Positions 39,500 through 55,383 of a stretch of DNA of 64,000 bases are shown piece after piece. The notes below the pieces were generated by a model, which saw nothing but the letters and a program-made list of their open reading frames with translations, was not told where the DNA came from and searched no databases. Each line of letters begins with the position of its first letter. Within the stretch, counting starts at the first letter, position 1. Position numbers and translations under genes: made by a program. Source of the DNA: Alligator mississippiensis (taxonomy: Eukaryota > Chordata > Crocodylia > Alligatoridae); the NCBI RefSeq assembly GCF_030867095.1, contig NC_081827.1, positions 216,941,810 to 217,005,809 on the forward strand, in the 5' to 3' direction.

Positions 39500-40880
39500 G
39501 GGGTGTTGGTTATAGTCACCTCGCAAATCTCAAAAGGGCTTTCACTCAACAAGGACACTCCTTCAGACATAGATCGCACTTTTGAAAGCCACCTGGATAC
39601 CATGTGAAGAATTGCTGCAGTACAAAAAGAAAATCCCCCAGAAATCACATACCATTACTTATGACATATCATCCTTCCCTGGAGCCTAAACAGAAAATAC
39701 TCAAACAATTGCAACCCATTCTAGAAGGGGACCCAATTCTTAAAGAGACCTTCCCAGAACCACCCATCCTAGCACCAGACCTCACCAATCTCATTATCAG
39801 AAGCAAACTTCCTATGGCCCAAAGCACATAGAATGGATCCAGACCATGCTGGGACAAATAGAAAACCTGCCAACACATCTCCACCACACCCATAGTAACT
39901 ACACCCCACAACAGAACCATCCCCATTCCTGGATCTTACACCTACACCTCCAAAAATGTAATATAATCTCATGCAGTGCACTAAGTGCCCTGATGGAAAA
40001 TACATATGAGAAACCAAAAAAACAACTGTGTACCAGAATGAACGCATATTGAAAATCTATCAAAGACAAAAATACCCAATTACCTGTGGGTGCACACTTC
40101 TCACAAAAGAGCCACTCTCTCCTCCAGTCTCTCAGTTCTAATCCTCAAAGGGTGCATCTACACGAGATGCCATGTCACCATAGTGATGAGCTACGGTGAT
40201 GTAGCCATTGCTACAGTGATGTAGCATCAGCGGGCACTAACTGTGATGCCATTGCCACTGTGTAGTAGCAATAAGCTACTGCACAGTAGTTCGTTGTTAC
40301 TGAGAAGTAGGGTTGGAAATGACCCGTGTGCTGCTGGGACTGCAATACTGGCGGGTACTGCACAGTCATTTAGTACTTTACTGAACTGCGCACTGGGGTG
40401 CATGTGTAGACGTGCCCAGTGGGAATTTACAAAACATCTTTCATAGACAAGCCTATGAGCTTTACTTCATAAATCTACTGGATACAAAAAATCATGGACT
40501 AAATATAGACATTGAATTTATAGCACGTTCTAATCTGCCTGCCACCCAACAGCCCGAGGTAGCCTCTACATTTTACTAACTACATTCTGTCACCAGGTCA
40601 AAATTTCCCTCTTTTCCCCACCACCTATTTGTCTCACAGCTACTGACTCCCATGGCCTCTGATCCTCACTGCCATGCATTTGGATTTTCACAGACCTGCA
40701 TTTTGTACATTGACTTCTGTTCCACCCAGGAGAACATAAAACATCAGCAGACTCTCCCTATGCCTGAAGAAGGGTGTTTGTGCCTGAAAGTTTGCAAAGA
40801 ACAATTTTTCCAACTATTTAGTTGGTCTAATCAAAGCTATCACATTTACCCAAAGAACTTTGTCTTCCTATTGTCATTCT
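39500..40880 (+). mobile_element. Penelope-like retroelement, RT C-term + GIY-YIG remnant, decayed
   Basis: Broken plus-strand frames give PILEGDPILKETFPEPPI and LTNLIIRSKLP (the conserved block after the reverse transcriptase), then a cysteine-linked segment and pieces of a GIY-YIG endonuclease region up to about 40130. After an inserted MITE the frame family resumes as LQNIFHRQAYELYFINLLDT near 40427-40490. The 3' tail near 40760-40870 has CCTGAAGAAGGGTGTTTGTG and TTTAGTTGGTCTAATC. Several stops and frameshifts make it dead. Most of the reverse transcriptase is absent. It lies antisense to SCN2A inside its last intron. Confidence 0.75.
40150..40417. mobile_element. MITE-like element inserted in the Penelope-like copy
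   Basis: The termini GGGTGCATCTACACGAGATG and TGTGTAGACGTGCCC are imperfect inverted repeats. The element breaks the Penelope-like reading just after ...LILK and the reading resumes to its right, so this insertion is the younger of the two. The interior has repeated GTGATGTAGC units. Related ends are seen at 50480 and 55383. Confidence 0.7.
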
Positions 40881-41139
40881 AGAGCACTCCAGTTCCCGGA
40901 ATGCCTTGAGCTCTGTGACATGTACTGCCAATGCCTGCTGCTTGATGATGCTCTGTGTGCTGCCTTGTGCGGAAGGGTGATAGAGGTTTGCTCTGGACAT
41001 GTTATTCACAATGTACGCCTCTGACCCAAGAACCCCAGAATCACGACCTCAGAACTTCACACAAAAATACAAGACATAGTACCCAAAACACCAACACTCT
41101 ATAACATGTCATAAGTAAACACCAATGGCCTGCCAATGC

Positions 41140-41340
41140 AGTAGCAGGGAAGGAATTGGTTAATATATGCTCAGAAGATTCTAGGAAAGTGCTATACCCC
41201 TAGCTACATAGGAATACAAAACCCTCTCGATTCTACCTCAATCTGACCTAGGGCAAAAAAATCCTTCCTATTCCCAGATTTGGCAATCAATATGACCCTG
41301 ACTGAATGCTCTAGCCAGTAACCTCTGGACTTTCCAAGTA
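41140..41340 (+). mobile_element. LINE-derived fragment (CR1/L3-like tail), tentative
   Basis: The sequence GACCTAGGGCAAAAAAATCC then TTCCTATTCCCAGATTTGGC resembles the 3' part of old CR1/L3-type LINE copies in reptiles. Diverged, and the ends are uncertain. Confidence 0.4.
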
Positions 41341-41598
41341 CTAACAGGATCATCATTGCATGAAAGAATGCCTGTCAATCTGTGTCAATTTGCTTCAAAA
41401 CAACACTTTCATGTATTGGTTTGTATCTATAGTGGAGTGCACTATCTGTGCAATATCTAATTTCTGAAAATGTATCACACCTAATGGGTTTAATAAATAA
41501 GATAAATGTATAATACTGTTCATTTATTTCATGAACAGTATAAAATTAGAAAAATAGCACACAAAAAATCAAGCTGTATGGTGATAGTACTGAAGTCA

Positions 41599-44649
<3,051 letters not shown>

Positions 44650-46741
44650 CTACAGAAATGGGCAAATGTTAAACTATAGTAACAGTGTGGACACCAAGAA
44701 TCTTATTTGTTTTATAAAATGTCAGGCTCTGTTATACTGGCTCATGCATCTTGTGAACAAGACTCCACATACTCTACAACGTTGTCTCCACTGGACTGTG
44801 CTATTAACAACTGTAGAAAGAAATTCTAAAAACATGACACGAGTGTTAATCAATAGTGTATAATATGCCTGACTCTGTAGGCAGCTTGAAACCACAGCTA
44901 TAAGATGTGTGAACTGTCACTTTCATTTCCATCAAGGACTTGGGGACTCATCAATTCCACTAAATTGTAGTTTGGGATTTTTCAAAGAGGCCATGGAGTT
45001 CAGCATTTTTGCCACAGGGTATGACATTTTGTTTTCTATTTTTCTTCACTGCCAGGGCTCCTCTGAAGCTGACCCCATGTTTACCAAATTTTACTCCAAG
45101 AGGGAATTAATTGTAGTTGAGTATATGCTCCAAGCATAGTTTTATGGAGCAATGCAGGATAGGGTGGGAGATCCAGGGCCATGTCTGCATGAGAAATGTT
45201 TTATTGGGATAGGTTTACCAGTATGTGCCAAATCACACACTATGCTTGTCACTAAATGGGATGTGGGCAAGCAGCAGAGCAGCCTGATTGGAAACAGGGC
45301 TCACATGGAAGCAGGAGACTGCCTGATTGGGAATGGCCCAGCTATCTGTGTTAAGAACAGGCCCTGAGCCATGGAGCCAGCTGTTTGCTGCAAGCAGCTG
45401 GGAGAAGAACACCACCCGGCTGGAGCTGTTGCTCACACAACTTCTGGGAGGTACAGGACAGGAATTATGGGGTTGATTGGAGGTTTCTTTTCCTGAGGTC
45501 TGACCTAAAACTACACCCTGCTGGGTTTGGATGCTGTGGTGAGACTGCTGGTGGCGCAGCAGTTCTCAGGAAATGCCACACCTGCGCCTCCCCAGTGAAG
45601 GGAGAGTATGGGGCTCCAGAAAACCTCAACCCCCGCTGCCTTGTGGGTTACCCCATTCAGGGGAAAGGCTAGGGGAGCACACCCCAAAATAAAAGCACAG
45701 GGCCCAGGGTCATGAAGTGAGGCCTGAGGCGGGGTCCAGGCTGGAGAAGAGGGCCTGAGATGGGGTCCAGGTCCAACAGTGAGGCCTGAGGCTCAAATGA
45801 GGGGGTGGGATGAGTTTGGGGTTGAGAAGCCCCAGTGTGGGGGCATGAGTTTGAGGGTGGGATTGAGAGCCCAGTGTGGGGTGCAGGGATTGAGAGTCCT
45901 GATGTGAGGCACAGGGATTGCGGGCCCCAGTGTGAGGGCATGGGAGTGAGGGTCCCGGTGTGAGGGCAATGGTGTGAAGCTATGGATGCGAGCTGTGAGG
46001 CATGGGACATGGTATAAGGTGATGTTGGGAGCCATGTATAGGCCCTTTGGCATCAGGGCAATTAAATGGGCAGCTTCCTGCCTCATTTACATCCTCCATT
46101 TAGTTTCATCAAAGGAGTGGCAGGTGAGGCAGGCAGGCAGTTATCCCTGGGACAAGTGGGCAGGCCAATGACTAGACCAGCTCCAGGATGACCACTTGTT
46201 ACACAGTATCACATCCTAGAAAGGTCTCCTAGCATGAAGACACCTAACATCAGTAAATCTGGGATTTTACCAGTTTATTTCACCCTTCTGCTAAGGGCCA
46301 GAACACAACTTGCAGCCATGGAATCCAGGGAGAGAGAACTGTAAGGTGCTCAGAGCGGAGAACAGTACAGGAACAGAGAACTGAAAACCTAATGAACCTG
46401 AGAGCCCAGTGAAAAGCTCATCATGGAAAACAGTGTTGCAAATAAACATCCACAAATTGTATATTAATGGGTGTGTTCACTTATAGGTGTTTTTGAAAGT
46501 TGGCATAGGAGTACAAGGTATTTTGTGGCATTTTGTTGCTATGAATCTTTCCCATGTCTAGTATACAGGATCCCTCAGAGTTCTTCCTTTGCTCTCCTTT
46601 TCTCTTCTATTGCACTCCAGTTTCTGCTTGACAGAACTTTATAGAATCCAGAGTTATTTTATTTCCATTGTCATTCATGTATGATATCAAATTACATTAC
46701 TTGGATCCTTGACTCAAACACATGACTCAGAATATACTTAC
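44650..46741 (-). other. SCN2A intron (GT-AG) with unclassified GC-rich insert
   Basis: Donor GTAAGT, acceptor CTGTAG; 2092 bp. About 45050-46190 is GC-rich and looks repeat-derived, including CCTGATTGG repeated near 45280-45340 and a minisatellite listed separately. I cannot name its family. Confidence 0.85.
45820..45995. repeat. Minisatellite, ~28-37 bp degenerate units
   Basis: About six units of the form CCCAGTGTGRGGGCAKGGGA plus TTGAGRG follow each other, e.g. at 45831, 45869, 45895, 45927 and 45953. Intronic. Confidence 0.7.
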
Positions 46742-46795
46742 ATTGCGAGAATCCACTGCTGCATACATGATATCCATCCATCCTTTAAATGTGGC
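46742..46795 (-). CDS. SCN2A: SCN2A exon: domain III selectivity-filter segment
   Basis: 54 bp, 18 codons: ATFKGWMDIMYAAVDSRN. The lysine in TFKGW is the K of the DEKA ring that makes the channel select sodium. The exon length and both phase-0 borders are those of the family. Acceptor TATAG, donor GTAAGT. Confidence 0.97.
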
Positions 46796-48273
46796 CTATA
46801 AAAAGAACATGTATTTAACTTCTGTTGTTTCTATGAGGTTGTTAGCTAGAGAAATTGTTTAAGAATGCAAGGCTACTATGTCCATTCCACATTTTAAACA
46901 CTGGTAACATGCTAGATAACCTTTAGCTGTCAGCCAAATAATTATCAATATACAGTCAGCTAAATTCCTAATTCCTGAGTCCTAATATTTAACTACAAGA
47001 GATACTGTATCCAGTTAAAAGTCTTGACTAATTTAAAAAATATCCTAAATAAAAGTGTGGGAGTGTATTATGATGTCTAAGATGTAGAGGACTGCTTTTG
47101 ACCACAGTTAAAAGTTAATTAGATTTTCCACTTAAAACTTAACGTGTTGTTCTTTGTATTACTCTGTATATATATGGCTTCATACATACTCTGGGCTCAT
47201 CACTTGTTCTGCTGCTCAAACATACTATTCATTTAAACATTACAGTGGATACTCCACATGGCTCACTGCATAGCTCAGAGCATGCTTTTGTCTCCTTAGG
47301 CAAATCTACCACATGTTCTCCTAGCCATGAAAGGTGCCATAGATGGAGTGTGCGTCTGTTCCTCAACATATTAAACACTTCATTTTGCAACCACTCAGGT
47401 ACACGGGAATTACTTTACCCTAGACCATGGGTAATTAACTTGTTCTATGTTTGCTACAGCTGGATTTCTGCTATAATTACAACAGGAAAATATGGAATAA
47501 TTAGTTTAAAAATGATGGCATAATACCTAGCCAAACCCTGAGAAAAAAACTAGAATTTTCAAGCTGGAAATACACTCTGGGCCTAAAAAGGTCAGAAAGT
47601 TGAGGAAAATATTCTAGTTTGGAACTGATACATTTCTTAGTGCTTTTCAGAATCATCAGCTAAAGTAAAGAACATCAAAAGATGCCCAGAATAATCATAT
47701 TTGAAAGAAATGGTGTGATTCCATGTCTTGTGGAATTATGGAAAGTATTTGTCTAATATTTGTGAGTTTACATTAAAAAAACCTCTTTTTGCTTTAAATA
47801 TTTTCTTAGAGAAAGGGAATCAATAGAAGATGAAACAATGGGACAGTCAGAAGTTAAAACTTAGAAGGCAGAATCAATGTCATGCCTAAAATACTCATAG
47901 TGCATTGCTGGAAATATCACATCTTGTCAGGTGTCCCACAAGTTCTGGTCAGACAAACTTAGGAACTCAAGCAGCATACCAATTTCCTGGCACTTACTAA
48001 AGTTGCCCTTCTTCAAGTCAAAAGAAAGTCCTACATACAGAAATGGCTACAGAGTTAAAACACACCATTATTTATGGTGAGTGCCCATTTCTGTTTGCTT
48101 GAGATTTCTTCTCCAGGCAACTTAACACATATGTAAGGAGTTTCATGAACACAATGGTAAACCAGGAATATTTTTAAAGGTGGAACAGCATTACTTAATG
48201 ACAAAAAGCAATGAGAAATTACTCTTCAGTACTACAAGTAAATAATAAGAGACATTAAAGAGTAGTGACTTAC
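46796..48273 (-). other. SCN2A intron (GT-AG)
   Basis: Donor GTAAGT, acceptor TATAG; 1478 bp; no repeat that I can name. Confidence 0.9.
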
Positions 48274-48555
48274 AACTTGAAGAAGAGAAAGATAACCAAG
48301 TCCTACATTATCAAAGTTCACTTTCACATTTTTCCATCGGGCAGTTTTATTGTTTGCTATAAGGTCCTCACATTGACTGTAATTATTGATTTGGCTGACA
48401 TCAAACCTTTCATCATTTGTGGTGTTAACACAGTAGTAGAATTTGCCAGCAAATAGATTTACTCCCATGATGCTGAAGATTAGCCAAAAAATGAGACAAA
48501 CAAGAAGCACATTCATAATGGATGGAATTGCTCCTAAGAGGGCATTCACAACCAC
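48274..48555 (-). CDS. SCN2A: SCN2A exon: domain III S4-S5 linker, S5 and turret
   Basis: 282 bp, phase 0, beginning [20 protein letters not shown], then S5 ([20 protein letters not shown]), a long extracellular loop with likely N-glycosylation sites (NTT, NYS, NKT) and [20 protein letters not shown], which leads into the pore helix. The loop keeps NNYS and GLGYLSLLQ as in SCN2A, while SCN3A has GAGYLALLQ. Acceptor CACTAG, donor GTAAGT. Confidence 0.96.
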
Positions 48556-49196
48556 CTAGTGTACAAATAAAATATAAGGAAAATAAGGTTAGAATATGTA
48601 TGGTAATAAAAGAAGTATTTTATCTTTAATCAATCTTTCTCAAAAGTCATATTACTTATAATGTGTTCTATTTTCCAGTTGCTGAAAGTAACTCATACAA
48701 TTGATAGAACAAACAACAGCTGAATAAAATCAGAACTTGGAAACAAGAGCATGTAAAATAAATAAGCAAAGACCTGTTAATGGTTAATTGCCTTATAATT
48801 TGAATACTGTAAGAAGAAAATAGATCCTAAATCCAGAGCCAACAATAATAGACCATTTGAAAGGCTCGTAGGCCCAATGGTTGGTGTTAAGTACAGTTTC
48901 ATTAAATGATTCAATAATAATCTTGAGAGTAACATGGTAAATTTAGCCACAAGTGATACTTAATAGGGAATAACTTCAAATATTAGTAAAATAATGGAAA
49001 ATGACTTTGAGATATAAATATGTGGGTTAACAATGTATTAAGTAGACATATCATCATGAATTAAGCAAAGAGCTTATACATGAACCAGTGTTTAAAAGCA
49101 TGAAATTATAGTTATGAAATTACTCAATGTACTTAACAGACACCAAGCCTTGCAAGACCCTTGAATCAGTGTTATTTGTATATGAGGCACAGATCT

Positions 49197-50062
49197 AGGG
49201 TGGATCCAGAGGGGGTACAGTGGTGTGGCTGCACTCCCTTTAAATTGTGTGCTGCACACCCGCTAAGGTCCCAGGGTTTATGGACATTTCAGCGGAGCTC
49301 CACACGTGCTGTGAGCTCTGAGCTGACTGGCTGGTTGGTGTATGGTCAGCCTGGAGTCCCTACTTTCAAGCATCTACCTTTCTGCTGCTGTTTGCTTTTC
49401 TTCTCCCTCTCTGCCTCCCCCTCCTGAATTCAGCAGCAGGGGAAAGTAGCAGGCCTTGCTTTCATACAGCTCTGGAAGCTCTACACCACTGCTGCTTCCT
49501 AGTCCTCTCATTTTCCCTGCTGCTGAAATCAGGGGTGGGGGAGGGCAGCAGGCTCGGGAGCTGCTTTCAACCAGAAACTCCAGGCAGACCTTGCACCAAC
49601 CAGCTGCTGAGCTCATGGAGTTCATTGGCATCCAGGATCACAGCAAAGGCCTGTTTGGCTGTGTAGCATATGTACAATTAGCCCTCTTCATTGTGCATGC
49701 AGCATGCTGCCAAAGGAGGTGTGGCTGCATCCCCATCACTGTAATTATGGATCTCCCTATGCACTGGGCTTGGCAGTGGACAGCAGTGGCAGAGCACAGG
49801 TTCTTCTTCCCAGCACCAATTCCTTGCCCACCCCTCCCCCCAGGTGTAGGTTGGACACAGGCGCTGGCAGGAGGGGCATGAGCACCACCACTGCTCTTCC
49901 TGACCTATCCCAGTGCCCCTCACAGCTTCTCCCTGCAGCTACAGTAGGGCAGGAGCAGTTCTGGGGCTACCCCTGTGCCTGCATCACCTGGAGACAGTTG
50001 CAGTAGCAGCAGAGGGAGGTATGACACATCACTGCACCCTGAAAAATCTGCACCTGTAATGT
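49197..50062. mobile_element. Probable non-autonomous TIR element, GC-rich
   Basis: The left end reads AGGGTGGATCCAGAGGGGGT and ACAGTGGTG; the right end in reverse complement reads AGGTGCAGATTTTTCAGGGT and GCAGTGATG. These are imperfect inverted repeats around a GC-rich interior. The open frame at 49456-49881 lies inside and is not a gene. Confidence 0.45.
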
Positions 50063-50479
50063 TTTCCAATGTACAATACGAAAGCTGTGTAAATACATTC
50101 AGATGATCCAGGAAAATGTTCCCTGTCCCCCCCTCCCAATCGAAAAACTTATCCTGAGAGCCCTGGACAGACATAAGAAAAGTCAAGCTGCTGAGGAGAA
50201 AACAGCCTGTAATGCTGAGGATTCCCAGCTAAGGGGCCCTGTGCATGCATCCCACTGTACTATACAGGATCCCCTATCTTCCTGGGGACAGATGGCAGTA
50301 GCATGCACAGGGAAACCCTGACTGCCTGACCCAGGCTGCTCAGGATCATGTGCAGGGGTCATAGCAGCTTCGGCAGTCCATGACTCCCTGGGGCCCTGGA
50401 GTACAGTGTGGGTATGATGAAAATCCATGTTCTGCTCTCTATTCAACGGGAACAGTAGATTTCAGCCCAAAGAACACAC

Positions 50480-50600
50480 TGGCACATCTACACGAGACAC
50501 TTTACTGAGCAGTAGAGCAAATTACTGCATAGTAAGCATACTGCACCATTTACATGTACAGACCTTTACTGCACAGTAATTTGCTCTACATTGTACACTG
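50480..50600. mobile_element. MITE-like fragment, 'CATCTACACGAGA' family
   Basis: It begins GGCACATCTACACGAGACAC, followed by TTTACTG-AGCAGTA and GCACAGTAATTTGCTCTAC, which pair with AGAGCAAATTACTGC to form an internal inverted repeat. The right boundary is uncertain. Confidence 0.5.
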
Positions 50601-53600
50601 GAATGCTGGAGGACTGTTCTGCAGCTTCTCTTGGAAGAGCAAGTATACAGATGTTCAGTCTCCCAAGAGAAACACTCCTGGGAGTAATTTAACATTTGTT
50701 GTTCCTGGGCTATTTTTTTCTCAGAGTATCCATTTTTTCACTGGGAGAAAAATCTTGAATGTCTATACACTTATGGTTAGTACTGAGAGAGCAGTGACTT
50801 TCCCAGTAGAAATTGAACATCTGTATATGGCCAAAGGCTGTATATGCTTAATCATAGTGACATAAGTCAAAATGGTATACTGTATACAAAACCCTGTAGA
50901 TTCTGTTGACCCCCTTAAATTTTAAAGTTGGATATGCAGTTATTAGCCCCATTTGTAATGTAGCTAATGGCGTCCTGACAAATTGATAGTGCTGCCTTCC
51001 AGAGTTTAGTTACCCTTTCTAGAGCTTTTGAGAGTCTATATAAATGTAAAAGGACATTTCACAATGTGGATGCTTTTTGATAAAAAGAAAAATCACAATA
51101 GTTTCCTAGAAAATTCTGTCAGAAAACCTGTTAGCATTTACTAATAGCATCTCTAGCATTTGTAGCCACTTCTAGTTTTCTGGTGAAAAACATGCATTTG
51201 CTTAAATGCAAGAAAGATTGTAGGAATGGTGTATAATAATATGCAAGCCTCCTCATATTTCTTTTTCTATGGAAGGGTTTTGTTTGTGCTAAATCATGAC
51301 ACTCTAAGAACTACTGGCTCTGTTTGAACCCAGAAATTAAGACCCTTTACAGAAAGGGCAAAAATACTGATTAAGACAAGGTTTTTAAGGAGAGAACTAT
51401 TTGTTCCATGTTTGTCAGGTGTAGGATATTGTCAATGACAACCAAGTGTCCCTTGATGGAACTGGAAGACTAGAGGCCCCACGCCCTTCCTGCTGGAACC
51501 AGAATGGAGGTGGAGAGTCATGCAGGGATTTCTGTTCTCCAGCCCTGAGGACAGTTGAATTTACAGGAATACATTCACTGGCTGTCCACCCTGCTCTCCC
51601 CAAACTTATCCTATGGAGGTAGGGGGACAACAGAGCCATATGGGATTCCAGATATAATTGCACATATATAACTGGAAGCGCTTCAAAAGGAAGCACTTCC
51701 AAATAACTTCTATTTCACCAAGTTTATTTTTGGATTGCTTCAGACATTCTTGGAGTGGTTCATAAGGCATGCATATCCATCCACTTGCCCTTTGACATTC
51801 TTCATATGTATTTGAGGCACTTCACATTTACATCTGTCAGAGCCTTAGACTCTTAAGCAGCTGCCTTTTCTATCAGGAGTTCTAGCCCAAGGGAAATGTC
51901 GTATTTCAATATGTGAGTCAGGGATTACTCTAAGTAAATAGAGATCTAACAAGTTCTGTGCCCTTTTGGGACATTCCATCTGGGAACTCCCAAAGTTTTG
52001 CATCATGGTAATATATACCACAGTGACTGAAAGTCTCAATTATGGCCCATGGAGTGCTGTGTAATTTCCCCACTCACACAAATAAATACTTTTAACTTTT
52101 CAAGTGCCGGATATATAAAGCATAGCCTCTTGATTATTGACTTCACATTCTGAAAAGATGCCCCAGTCTGCACTAATTCTTCTGATTACTTCTTACTATC
52201 AGCATCAACTTAATCTTTGTATTTTTTTCCTAATCATACCCTTAATTTTCCAGAAGATTCCTTTACAGATGTATTTGTTCCAGTTGTAGGTTAAGGTAGT
52301 CTCTCTAAGTCAGTATATTTAAAGCTAAGAAGTCTAAACCTGAAAGGCATTTATTTGGTACTGCAGTTGGCTTCCTAAATACATCTGAGGGACCATGTGA
52401 TACATTAGTACATGTATTACATATGTGATACAATATTGAACAGAAAATTGTATATATCAAATTACATATGGAAGTTCTCAGCTCTCTGGCCCTCATAAAG
52501 CTGAAGTGCTGCTCAATCAATGCATATCTGGATGGCCTAAGCAATTATTGTGTTAAGTCAATTTTTTTGGTCATTGAAGCATATTGACTTCTGCTAAAGA
52601 GATTTATTTTGTACTGTCACGATCCTTACATTCAACTACACTCTTGTAAACTTTCACTAGAAGAAAAGAATCAGATTCAACTGTAATAATGTGATTTCAA
52701 AGTCCCAGAGGCAAAATGAATTGTGAAGTATTAATTAAAAAAATATGCCCATTCCAGAATTCACAGTGCAAATTGCTAAAGTTACTATGATTATGATAAA
52801 GTATAACTATAGATTTCACATACTATGGACTATTTACTGATATTAATAACAATATTCTTAATTTATTGTCACACATGCATCACTATTAAAATCACCTTGG
52901 TTATTTATGCAAATAATGCAAATTTCTTATTCTCTGTGTCAATGAAATTTTGGTTTTAGTTCATTTGTAAAAATATCATTAATGGGATATTGCTTTACCA
53001 AAATATCATTCATATCATTTACCAAAATAAAAAATATCTATAACTAAAATATGAAAAATTTAAAACCTGAAATTATGTCTATAGCAGTAACTATGAAAAC
53101 TGTTTCTTTTAATACAGTATACTATTTGGTTATGTTTGAAACACAGGCAGGAAAGTATTCTTGTGTGAATTTTATTTCATCTGTTGAAAAGAACAACAAA
53201 TGAAAAATGACCTGGTTTTGCAACTAATCTGACCTTGTAATTTGGCCTTGTAATACTAAATCCAAACTACAGTCCTTGAGCATTGGGTGAAGAGTAACCC
53301 ATCACCACTGCAGTATTATGCCCATACAGGACATAGTATCTCTGTGTGTGGAAGGAAAGTATTCTGGGCTGTGGATTTTGCTGTACTTTCTTAGCCCCAC
53401 TTCTACCAATTCTAAATATTCCTTTTTTAGGTGCTACATGATTCTGATAGTAGAATGCACATACCCATTGCATGCATCTAGTGTTAAGTTAAATGGATAG
53501 AGGATCCTGGAGCCCTCTCCCTTTCTAGTCCTAATTTGTTTTTTTTTTTTGATAGCACCAGCTCTCATAAGCTTATGACAATAAAAATTACATTTTCTAA

Positions 53601-53650
53601 CTAAAAGAGATTTTTCTAACAGAATTTAAACCTCAAGATTGTATGTTAAA

Positions 53651-53663
53651 AGGGGGGGGGGGG
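53651..53663. repeat. Poly-G tract
   Basis: Thirteen consecutive G in AT-rich intron sequence. Confidence 0.8.
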
Positions 53664-54838
53664 AAACCTACATTTTTTTGGCAATAGCTGTGATAAATTA
53701 CTACCTGAAAATAACAAGGAATTCTACCATCAAACCACAATACAAAATGGATTCTGTGAGGAGCTTCCCCAGTCCCAGTCCAGGCAAGAGAGTTGGGATA
53801 CGTAGGGGGACAAGTAATGGAGAATCGTACCTCCCTGCACATGGGCCGCTGCCACCATGTTGCAGGCTCCCCGGGGCCATCCTTTTGGTGCCCCCTCTAA
53901 ATCAGAACCTGAGGCTGGTGCCCCACCACTGCAAGTAGAGAACGATTAGGTGTAACAGAAATGAACTATTTAATAATAACACTGAAATACTTGAATATCT
54001 AAACTCTGCAATCCAACTGAATTCAGTGGGACTGTAAAAACAAATGACTACAGAATTTTGCCTTTTATAGAAAATGTGGAAAACCTTTCAATATTTTACA
54101 TGATATTTAAGCACTATTGGTAAAATTAAACTTATTCTTAACTAGACTTCTAGGTTCTCATGACTACTGCTATTTCTATTTTAAAATATATTTTACTTAA
54201 ACACAGTTATGAATTATCCTTTCATATAGTGGTATAACAGTGCAGCCACAAGTCCAGCACAGACACAACACATAGATGGAAGCAGCACTTCTGGTAGCTG
54301 CTGTGCCATTGGTGTGATTGTGCAGCTGCAGGGACAGCTGCTTTTTTTCTGCTTCCCACAATCAGCGCTCAGGGCAACCAAACAAAACATCCCAACCCAA
54401 ATAATGTTACTGAATTTCATGAGTGTAATAAGGCTACTTATGAAGGAGAATAATTTTAATACAAATATTTAAAGGTTTTTCATGGATTGAAAACATCTGT
54501 CCTCAGGAATTGAGTCTCAACACACTCGAGGTGTCTGTTTTTTTCTCTTACTGCTGCATGCTTAGTCATGTATTATTCTTTCTATAATTGCCACATTTTC
54601 CACAGCTGACCTACTTTTTTCCCTTTTCAGTCTGAGTCCTGAAGCTACAGCACCAGCTTATATCATAAATCTTTTGATGGAGCTAATAATGTAGTGTGAA
54701 GCTTCAAGCTAGAGCTAGTTATAAGCTAGCTTCCATTGCTGCAAGAAAATAAGTGGGAGGGGTGAGGGACTGTGGCAGCAACACACAGGCCAAGAAAGAG
54801 AACAGACAGCAGAAAAAGATCATGGAAAAGAACAGTAT

Positions 54839-55062
54839 GGCTGCATCTGGACGAGCGCAGCCATGTGTACCAGCAGGGCCAGGGCGCTGTGGGTGGGGAG
54901 TGAGGGGCACCAACAGGGCTCGGGCTGTGGCTTGTGTGAGTGGCAATGGCATGGGCAGGGCACTAGCATATCAGGGCTGCTCAGCGCTACAAAGCAGTGG
55001 GGACAGAGGCAGCTGGACCCACATCCGGTTGAGTGAAGGGGGGAGGGGGAGCTCTGATTTTC
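54839..55062. mobile_element. TIR element fragment, 'TCCAGA' family-like
   Basis: TAT is followed by GGCTGCATCTGGACGAGCGC, close to the start GGGCATATCCAGATGAGCGC of the copy at 21821, and then GC-rich sequence to about 55062. The far end is not clear. Confidence 0.45.
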
Positions 55063-55383
55063 CATGATAAACCAAAATCAAATACTAAAATGTATAGATA
55101 TTTAGAATTTATTTTATTATAGTGATTAAGGCACTGATAGGTTTCCAGATTGCTTTAAAATTGTAAATATATCAATAAAACATTTAGTTCAATTGATCCC
55201 TATATATAAATATGTTTCATTTTAATCATGGATTTAGAGTTTTTTAATCAGAGAATTTGCTATCTTTATCAGAAAAATTTGTGATTTTTAAACAGACAGT
55301 TTAAAAATCAAACTAATCTACTGAAACGGGTACTTTATTATATATTTACTAAAGAGCAGTACTGTAAATGAAAATAAAATAGG

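Noticed and set aside
45050-45680. A possible LTR-type remnant
   Set aside because: CCTGATTGG repeats and GC-rich sequence are suggestive, but I see no defined ends, primer site or coding remains, so I leave it unclassified.
45820-45995. CRISPR-like array
   Set aside because: The units are degenerate and directly adjacent, without unique spacers; it is a minisatellite in a vertebrate intron.
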